10,000 nucleotides of DNA from Flavobacterium sp. (lineage in GTDB: Bacteria > Bacteroidota > Bacteroidia > Flavobacteriales > Flavobacteriaceae), in assembly GCF_020217025.1 (NCBI RefSeq), contig NZ_JAIWOF010000141.1, forward strand, positions 1-10,000, in the 5' to 3' direction. The translations under genes were made by a program, and so were the position numbers. The notes beneath the pieces are model-generated. The model did no database searches. It worked only from the letters and a program-made list of their open reading frames with translations, and was not told the origin of the DNA. This document shows, piece by piece, positions 1-4,685 of this stretch (position 1 is the stretch's first letter; each line of letters starts with the position of its first letter).

Positions 1-239
1 TGACAATCGTGTGAAATAATTTTTTAAGACTTCTTAAATTCGTATTCCTGAAAAAACGTTTAAAATCCGCTTTTCCATTCTCCTCATCTCCCAGTCTCCA
101 ATGAGTAAAACGTTTCCATTAGCCTTCGACTCCGCTCAGGGTGACAATCGTGTGAAATAATTTTTAAGACTTCTTAAATTCGTATTCCTGAAAAAACGTT
201 TAAAATCCGCTTTCCCATTCTCCTCATCCCCCAGTCTCC
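1..239. repeat. Duplicated ~98-bp dispersed-type repeat, two copies
   Basis: Two nearly identical segments lie at about 1-99 and 142-239, giving a period of 141 bp. Reading along them I see only one T length difference in a T-run and two T/C substitutions. Each copy starts TGACAATCGTGTGAAATAA, contains a small AT-rich inverted repeat (TTTAAGA/TCTTAAA, 2-nt loop) and ends by running into pyrimidine octamers. The copy at the left edge has only two or three octamers (79-102), whereas the second leads into a 15-unit array. The spacer at 100-141 carries CTTCGACTCCGCTCAGGGTG, which resembles short elements I recall from many Bacteroidetes intergenic regions (recall, not searched). I see no credible protein-coding gene in the 335 bases left of the tviB stop codon. 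The stretch probably also forms the 3' end or intergenic spacer of the polysaccharide operon. Confidence 0.85.
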
Positions 240-338
240 CCATCTCCAAGTCCCCCAGTCTCCAAGTCTCCAAGTCTCCAAGTCTCCTCGTCTCCTCGTC
301 CCCAAGTCTCCCCATCTCCCCATCTCCTCATCTCCCTA
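219..338. repeat. Octamer minisatellite A (15 x 8 bp)
   Basis: Fifteen consecutive 8-bp units can be laid out without a gap from 219 to 338. They follow the pattern TCYCCNNR, for example TCTCCAAG (x4), TCTCCCCA, TCTCCTCG and TCCCCCAG. The plus strand is almost all pyrimidine with an A or G at the unit ends, so the transcribed (minus) strand is G/A-rich. The last unit, TCTCCCTA at 331-338, contains the stop codon of the TviB-type dehydrogenase (CTA on plus, TAG on minus), so the array begins exactly at the 3' end of that gene. It has the same unit length, style and orientation as the array at 2038-2229. Confidence 0.93.
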
Positions 339-1649
339 AAGCCTCCCATCCACTCTTCCCTTCAAAAACCCTTTAACATCGTAAACTACATTCGTTTCCT
401 TTGTTAAAGTAGCAATATCCAAATCAGCAAATTCTTTGTGTGAAACTCCTAAAACTAAAGCATCATATTTGAAACTTGGTAATTTTTGAATCGTTTCTAT
501 ACCATATTCGTGCATTACTTCTTCTGGTTTTGCCCATGGATCATAGATGGTGATATGGATTCCATATTCTTTTAAAGCATGAATAATATCTACTATTTTT
601 GTATTTCGAACATCAGGGCAATTCTCTTTGAAAGTTACTCCTAAAAGCAACAATTGCGCTTCGTGAAGTACGATTTCTTTTTTAATCATTAATTTCACTA
701 CTTGCGAAGCTACATATTCGCCCATACTATCATTCATGCGACGACCCGCTAAAATAATTTCAGGATGATACCCTGCTTCTAATGCTTTTTGCGCTAAATA
801 GTAAGGATCAACACCTATGCAATGTCCGCCTACTAATCCGGGTTTAAAAGGTAGGAAATTCCATTTTGTTCCCGCCGCTTCTAAAACTGCTTTGGTGTCT
901 ATTTCTAATATATTGAAAATTTTTGCCAGTTCATTTACAAAAGCAATATTGATATCACGCTGAGAGTTTTCTATCACTTTAGCAGCTTCTGCCACTTTAA
1001 TTGTGGGTGCCAAATGCGTCCCTGCAGTAACTACGCTATTGTATAAAGCATCTACCTTTTTTCCAATTTCTGGAGTAGATCCTGCGGTAACTTTTAATAT
1101 TTTTTCAACAGTGTGTTCTTTATCGCCTGGATTAATTCGTTCTGGAGAATATCCCGCAAAGAAATCTTCATTAAACTTTAATCCCGATAATTTTTCTAAG
1201 ACTGGCACACATTCTTCTTCAGTTACACCTGGATAAACAGTTGATTCGTATATTACGATATCTCCTTTTTTCAATACTTTCGCAACCGTTTCACTGGCTT
1301 TATAAAGTGGTGTTAAATCAGGCTTATTGTGTTTATCAACTGGCGTTGGTACAGTCACTATATAATAATTACAATCAGCAATATCGGCTAATTGATTAGA
1401 ACAATATAATCCTTTTTCATTTGAAGATTGAGCAACCAAAACTGATTTTAGTAAATCTTCTTCTACCTCTAAAGTTAAATCAATTCCTTTGTTTAACTCA
1501 GAAATACGTTGTTGATTAATATCAAAACCAACGACTGAATATTTTGTAGCAAAAAGTCTTGCCAATGGCAAACCAACATATCCAAGTCCAATGATAGCTA
1601 GACGAGGTGATGGGGTGATAGGGTGCTTTTGAGACATTATAAATTCCAT
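336..1649 (-). CDS. tviB: TviB-type UDP-N-acetylhexosamine 6-dehydrogenase
   Basis: This is an NAD-dependent nucleotide-sugar dehydrogenase that should oxidise C6 of UDP-GlcNAc (or UDP-GalNAc) to the uronic acid in the cytoplasm, supplying an acidic polysaccharide. Seen: an N-terminal Rossmann motif IIGLGYVGLPLA (residues 19-30), the family stretches VTVPTP, YESTVYPG and GYSPERINPGD, an Asn/Gln-rich ENSQRDINIA helix, the catalytic motif GGHCIGVDPYY with Cys277, and a C-terminal UDP-binding domain with GVTFKENCPDVRNT. The 437-residue length is normal. These motifs match the TviB/WbpA/WbpO group much better than UDP-glucose dehydrogenases; the exact substrate is inferred. Two starts are possible. 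The longer one begins MEFIM inside the upstream gene. The second Met (1635-1637) forms a TAATG overlap with the upstream stop codon and removes only four residues; I favour it. Residues 10-16 (PITPSPR) lie on three degenerate octamers and extend the N-terminus compared with the usual short lead to the Rossmann fold. Confidence 0.93.
   Translation of the reverse strand: MEFIMSQKHPITPSPRLAIIGLGYVGLPLARLFATKYSVVGFDINQQRISELNKGIDLTLEVEEDLLKSVLVAQSSNEKGLYCSNQLADIADCNYYIVTVPTPVDKHNKPDLTPLYKASETVAKVLKKGDIVIYESTVYPGVTEEECVPVLEKLSGLKFNEDFFAGYSPERINPGDKEHTVEKILKVTAGSTPEIGKKVDALYNSVVTAGTHLAPTIKVAEAAKVIENSQRDINIAFVNELAKIFNILEIDTKAVLEAAGTKWNFLPFKPGLVGGHCIGVDPYYLAQKALEAGYHPEIILAGRRMNDSMGEYVASQVVKLMIKKEIVLHEAQLLLLGVTFKENCPDVRNTKIVDIIHALKEYGIHITIYDPWAKPEEVMHEYGIETIQKLPSFKYDALVLGVSHKEFADLDIATLTKETNVVYDVKGFLKGRVDGRL
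1601..1624. repeat. Three degenerate octamers inside the 5' end of the tviB frame
   Basis: Plus-strand bases 1601-1624 read GACGAGGT, GATGGGGT, GATAGGGT: three 8-bp units in a row. On the coding strand they translate as PITPSPR plus the next codon, just before the Rossmann fold. The unit length and G/pyrimidine style recall the intergenic octamer arrays, but in the opposite orientation. With only three imperfect units, kinship to those arrays is a hypothesis. Confidence 0.5.
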
Positions 1650-2011
1650 TTTTCAGGTTCAACAATCATTCGCACCAACATTCCTAATATCATATCGTAT
1701 TCTTTATATAATTTTTCGTATTCTTCAATCGTAACATAGTCACAAGCTAAGGCAAAATCTAACCACACATGAGTTTCGGCAGCTTCAGATTCACAATCAG
1801 AAAGTTTAGAAACAAAGTTTTTAGGATAACGTCTCTTCCTGAAAGCCTCAGCAAGATTAGCACAAACAGAACGAGAACTTCTTCTAATTTGATCCGTTAA
1901 GGAAAATTTTTCTTCCCCAGGAAACGACTTAGACAATTTATAAATATCCATAGCTGCCATAAAAGCCGCTTGATATACTCTTAAATCTTTATGAGTAGCA
2001 ATTTTCGCCAT
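1637..2011 (-). CDS. Four-helix-bundle protein (S23 / rRNA intervening-sequence protein family)
   Basis: A 124-residue, largely helical protein with the family hallmarks: DLRVYQAAFMAAMDIYKLS in helix 1, QIRRSSRSVCANLAEAF (about residues 41-57) in helix 2, a KRRYPKNFVSKLSDCESEAAET helix 3 region split here by KNF, and a final helix ending in MLVRMIVEP. Length and order match the S23/IVP family (Pfam 'four helix bundle protein'), which is known from 23S rRNA intervening sequences and as the Avd accessory fold of diversity-generating retroelements. Its molecular role outside those settings is not established. Here no rRNA, reverse transcriptase or variable repeat is visible. The gene sits inside the polysaccharide operon, separated from ugd by a 24-unit octamer array and joined to the next gene by a TAATG overlap, so the downstream dehydrogenase is probably translated by coupling to it. 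The start (ATG at 2009-2011) has no clear Shine-Dalgarno sequence, and a weak TAGTTTTA box lies just upstream. Confidence 0.9.
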   Translation of the reverse strand: MAKIATHKDLRVYQAAFMAAMDIYKLSKSFPGEEKFSLTDQIRRSSRSVCANLAEAFRKRRYPKNFVSKLSDCESEAAETHVWLDFALACDYVTIEEYEKLYKEYDMILGMLVRMIVEPEKWNL

Positions 2012-2037
2012 AATTTATGATTTTAAAACTAACATCA

Positions 2038-2229
2038 CTCCCAAGTCCCCTCGTCCCCAAGTCTCCCAGTCTCCTCGTCTCCCAATCTCCTCGTCTCCCA
2101 ATCTCCTCGTCTCCCAATCTCCTCGTCTCCCAGTCTCCCAATCTCCCAGTCTCCCAATCTCCTCGTCTCCCAATCTCCTCGTCTCCCAGTCTCCTCGTCT
2201 CCCAGTCTCCTCGTCTCCCAGTCCCCCAG
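2038..2229. repeat. Octamer minisatellite B (24 x 8 bp)
   Basis: Exactly 24 consecutive 8-bp units fill most of the 224-bp gap between ugd and the four-helix-bundle gene. The main variants on the plus strand are TCTCCTCG, TCTCCCAA and TCTCCCAG. They often alternate, giving a 16-bp higher-order period (2070-2117 and 2158-2221), while 2126-2157 alternates only the CAG and CAA types. The edge units at 2038-2061 and 2222-2229 are more diverged. On the minus (transcribed) strand the array contains no stop codon in any frame, so long low-complexity open frames appear on both strands; these have no ATG start on the minus strand and only S/P-rich or R/D/E/G-rich repeat translations, and I do not call them genes. 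The array starts seven bases past the ugd stop codon. Confidence 0.96.
2129..2155 (-). other. Potential G-quadruplex within array B
   Basis: Four CCC runs on the plus strand at 2129, 2137, 2145 and 2153 are separated by 5-nt spacers. On the minus strand, and therefore in the operon mRNA, this gives G3-N5-G3-N5-G3-N5-G3, which fits the standard G3+N1-7 pattern. Folding is inferred only from the pattern. Confidence 0.45.
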
Positions 2230-2235
2230 TCTCAA

Positions 2236-3627
2236 CTACCTCGCCCCTATTCCTTGGTAAATAAATCCAATTTTCTCTAATTCTTTTTTATCCAAGATAT
2301 TTCTTCCATCAAAAACAAAAGCTGGTTTTAACATATTGTCATATATTTTTTGCCAATCGTATGTTTTAAATTCATCCCATTCGGTAAGAATTGCAATAGC
2401 ATGAGCCTCTTTACAAGCCTCATAAGCATTATCAACCACTTGAACTCCTGCTTTATTATCCGATTCTGAACGGGTTTCTAAATAATTCAAATCAAATTGA
2501 ATTTGTTCTTCCCCTACTTTAGGATCGTAAACCGCTACTGTTGCTTGCTCGCTCAATAAATCATCTGCTACATAAATAGCGGCTGATTCTCTTGTATCGT
2601 TAGTATCTTTTTTGAAAGCCCAACCTAAGAAAGCAATTTTCTTACCCGAAACGGTGTTGTATAATGTTTTGATAATGTTTTTCGCAAAACGGCGTTTTTG
2701 GTGGTCGTTCATAATAATTACTTGCTCCCAATAATCAGCCACTTCGTTTAAGCCATAAGATTTGGCGATATAAACTAAATTTAAAATATCTTTTTGAAAA
2801 CAAGAACCTCCAAAACCAACAGAAGATTTCAAGAATTTAGAACCTATTCGACTATCCATTCCAATAGCTCTGGCCACTTCATTAACATCGGCACCTGTCT
2901 TTTCACATAACTCGCTCAAAGCATTGATGGAAGAAACACGTTGCGCTAAAAACGCATTAGCTGTTAATTTTGATAATTCCGACGACCAAACATTGGTGGT
3001 TAGGATTTTATCTCTTGGTACCCAATTCGCATAAATAGCTACCAACGTTTCAATGGCTTTTTGACCTTCTGCAGAAGTATCGCCTCCAATCAAAACACGA
3101 TCAGGAGCAAATAAATCTTCAATTGCTGTTCCTTCTGCTAAAAATTCTGGATTGGATAAGATTTGGAATTGTACTCCATTACCAGTATGCTCTAAAATTT
3201 CTTTGATAGCACTAGCTGTTCTAACGGGTAAAGTCGATTTTTCAACAACGATTTTATCTGTTTTAGCTACACGGGCAATTTGACGCGCACATAATTCAAT
3301 ATATTTTAAATCGGCTGCCATTCCTTTCCCTACACCATATGTTTTTGTTGGGGTATTGACCGAAATAAAAATCATATCCGCCTCGTCGATTGCTTTATCC
3401 ACTTCTGTAGAGAAGAACAAATTTCTGCCTCTTGCTTCCGCTACCACATTGCTTAAACCAGGTTCGTAAATCGGAATATTATTTACGTCTTTATCATTCC
3501 AAGCCGCAATTCTTTTTTCGTTTAAATCAACAACGGTAACTTTAATATGCGGACATTTTTGAGCAATCACAGCCATCGTCGGTCCTCCAACATATCCTGC
3601 ACCGATACAACAGATATTTTTAATCAT
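2236..3627 (-). CDS. ugd: UDP-glucose 6-dehydrogenase (animal/plant-like form)
   Basis: Converts UDP-glucose to UDP-glucuronate with two NAD+, providing a uronic acid donor for polysaccharide synthesis in the cytoplasm. Seen: N-terminal Rossmann motif [11 protein letters not shown] (residues 7-17), the substrate-domain stretches [20 protein letters not shown] and [13 protein letters not shown], the central helix [16 protein letters not shown], the catalytic loop [15 protein letters not shown] with Cys276, and a C-terminal domain with [18 protein letters not shown] and FDGRNILD. At 463 residues it is longer than many bacterial Ugd proteins. The [16 protein letters not shown] signature and Cys276 numbering agree with the animal/plant-type enzymes, a form also known in some bacteria. 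It starts at ATG 3625-3627, 19 bp after the epimerase stop codon, consistent with one transcript. Its stop codon is followed within seven bases by the 24-unit octamer array. Confidence 0.95.
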   Translation of the reverse strand: MIKNICCIGAGYVGGPTMAVIAQKCPHIKVTVVDLNEKRIAAWNDKDVNNIPIYEPGLSNVVAEARGRNLFFSTEVDKAIDEADMIFISVNTPTKTYGVGKGMAADLKYIELCARQIARVAKTDKIVVEKSTLPVRTASAIKEILEHTGNGVQFQILSNPEFLAEGTAIEDLFAPDRVLIGGDTSAEGQKAIETLVAIYANWVPRDKILTTNVWSSELSKLTANAFLAQRVSSINALSELCEKTGADVNEVARAIGMDSRIGSKFLKSSVGFGGSCFQKDILNLVYIAKSYGLNEVADYWEQVIIMNDHQKRRFAKNIIKTLYNTVSGKKIAFLGWAFKKDTNDTRESAAIYVADDLLSEQATVAVYDPKVGEEQIQFDLNYLETRSESDNKAGVQVVDNAYEACKEAHAIAILTEWDEFKTYDWQKIYDNMLKPAFVFDGRNILDKKELEKIGFIYQGIGAR

Positions 3628-3636
3628 TGTATTATC

Positions 3637-3685
3637 TTTTTACTTTTTACTTTTTACTTTTTACTTTTCTCTTTTTACTTTTCTC
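3637..3685. repeat. 7-bp tandem array at the 3' end of the epimerase gene
   Basis: Seven 7-bp units in a row: on plus TTTTTAC x4, TTTTCTC, TTTTTAC, TTTTCTC (minus GTAAAAA or GAGAAAA). The array overlaps the last dozen codons and the stop codon of the epimerase gene and reaches to within ten bases of the ugd start. GTAAAAA carries TAA, and because 7 is 1 modulo 3, consecutive units place TAA in all three frames; a change in unit number therefore changes the tail but always ends translation nearby. Confidence 0.92.
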
Positions 3686-4663
3686 TTGCAAATTATTCCA
3701 ATACCATTTTACCGCTTCTTTCAAACCTTCTTTTATAGAAAATTGAGGTTGGTAATTTAGTAGAGCTTTTGCTTTATCTATACTCGCTAACGAATGAGGT
3801 ATATCACCGACTCTATTTTGTGCATAAACAATTGGAACTGTAGCAATTTCTTTATCATATGCCGACAAAAACTCTTTTAATGTATTTACCAACTCATTCA
3901 AAGTTGTTCTTTCACCAAAAGCAGTATTATAAACCGTATTTATGGCTTCTGGATTTTCAGTCAACATGGCCAATTCATTCATTTGAATTACATTATCAAC
4001 ATACGTAAAGTCACGAGAAAAATTCCCATCACCATTAATAACCGGACTTTCATGATTTAAAAATTGGGCTACAAATTTAGGAATTACCGCAGCATAAGCC
4101 CCATTAGGATCTTGATTTCTTCCAAAAACATTAAAATAACGCAATCCTATGGTTTCAATTCCGTATGTTTTACTAAAAACATCCGCATATAATTCGTTTA
4201 CATATTTAGTTACCGCATATGGAGATAATGGTTTTCCTATAACATCTTCCACTTTCGGCAACGCTTCAGAATCACCATAAGTAGAAGAACTAGCGGCATA
4301 AATAAACCTTTTTACCTCAGCATTTCTAGAAGCCATCAACATATTCAAAAAACCCGAAACATTCACCTCATTAGAAGTAATTGGGTCATTAACAGATCGT
4401 GGCACACTTCCTAACGCAGCATGATGTAGAACATAATCAACACCTGAAGCGGCAGCTTCACAAGTTTTGAAATCTCTAATATCCCCTTCAATCAAAGTAA
4501 ACTTAGGATTTGAAAGAAAAAAATCAATATTATGATTATAACCAGTAGAAAAATTATCCAAACAAACTACCTCATTATGCTCTAAAAAATACGCACAAAG
4601 ATTAGAACCTATAAATCCTGCACCACCCGTGATAAGTATTTTCTTATTTACAATTTTTGTCAT
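3647..4663 (-). CDS. tviC: TviC/WbpP-type UDP-N-acetylhexosamine 4-epimerase
   Basis: Extended short-chain dehydrogenase/epimerase that inverts C4 of UDP-GlcNAc or UDP-GlcNAcA to the galacto form using bound NAD. Seen: the NAD motif ITGGAGFIGSN (about residues 11-21), LDNFSTGYNHN, the HHAALGSVPRSVNDP loop, the SSSTYGD segment, the catalytic pair Tyr149 and Lys153 in PYAVTKYVNELYADVF, and RYFNVFGRNQDPNGAY, all close to the TviC/WbpP group. With the TviB-like enzyme of the same operon it forms the known two-step route to UDP-GalNAcA; which step comes first cannot be decided from sequence. Normal homologues end shortly after the KWY helix. Here the last dozen residues form a very basic tail (SKKRKVKSKK) encoded by the 7-bp array, so that tail is probably repeat-derived and not functional. 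It lies 22 bp downstream of the kinase gene. Confidence 0.93.
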   Translation of the reverse strand: MTKIVNKKILITGGAGFIGSNLCAYFLEHNEVVCLDNFSTGYNHNIDFFLSNPKFTLIEGDIRDFKTCEAAASGVDYVLHHAALGSVPRSVNDPITSNEVNVSGFLNMLMASRNAEVKRFIYAASSSTYGDSEALPKVEDVIGKPLSPYAVTKYVNELYADVFSKTYGIETIGLRYFNVFGRNQDPNGAYAAVIPKFVAQFLNHESPVINGDGNFSRDFTYVDNVIQMNELAMLTENPEAINTVYNTAFGERTTLNELVNTLKEFLSAYDKEIATVPIVYAQNRVGDIPHSLASIDKAKALLNYQPQFSIKEGLKEAVKWYWNNLQEKSKKRKVKSKK

Positions 4664-4685
4664 TTATAACGATTAAGAGTAGTTT

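Noticed and set aside
219..338. CRISPR-like appearance of the arrays.
   Set aside because: Units are 8 bp and contiguous, with no spacers, no palindromic repeat and no cas genes.
1003..1236. Plus-strand open frames inside tviB and inside wzc (for example 5185-5601).
   Set aside because: They are antisense shadows of strongly supported minus-strand genes and show no family motifs.
1637..2011. Avd-type accessory protein of a diversity-generating retroelement.
   Set aside because: No reverse transcriptase, template repeat or variable repeat is visible, and the sequence fits the general S23 family equally well.
2017..2280. Open frames on both strands across the octamer array (S/P-rich on plus, R/L/G/D/E-rich on minus).
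   Set aside because: The translations are only the 8-bp repeat read in a stop-free frame; there is no ATG on the minus strand and no domain or composition expected of a real gene.
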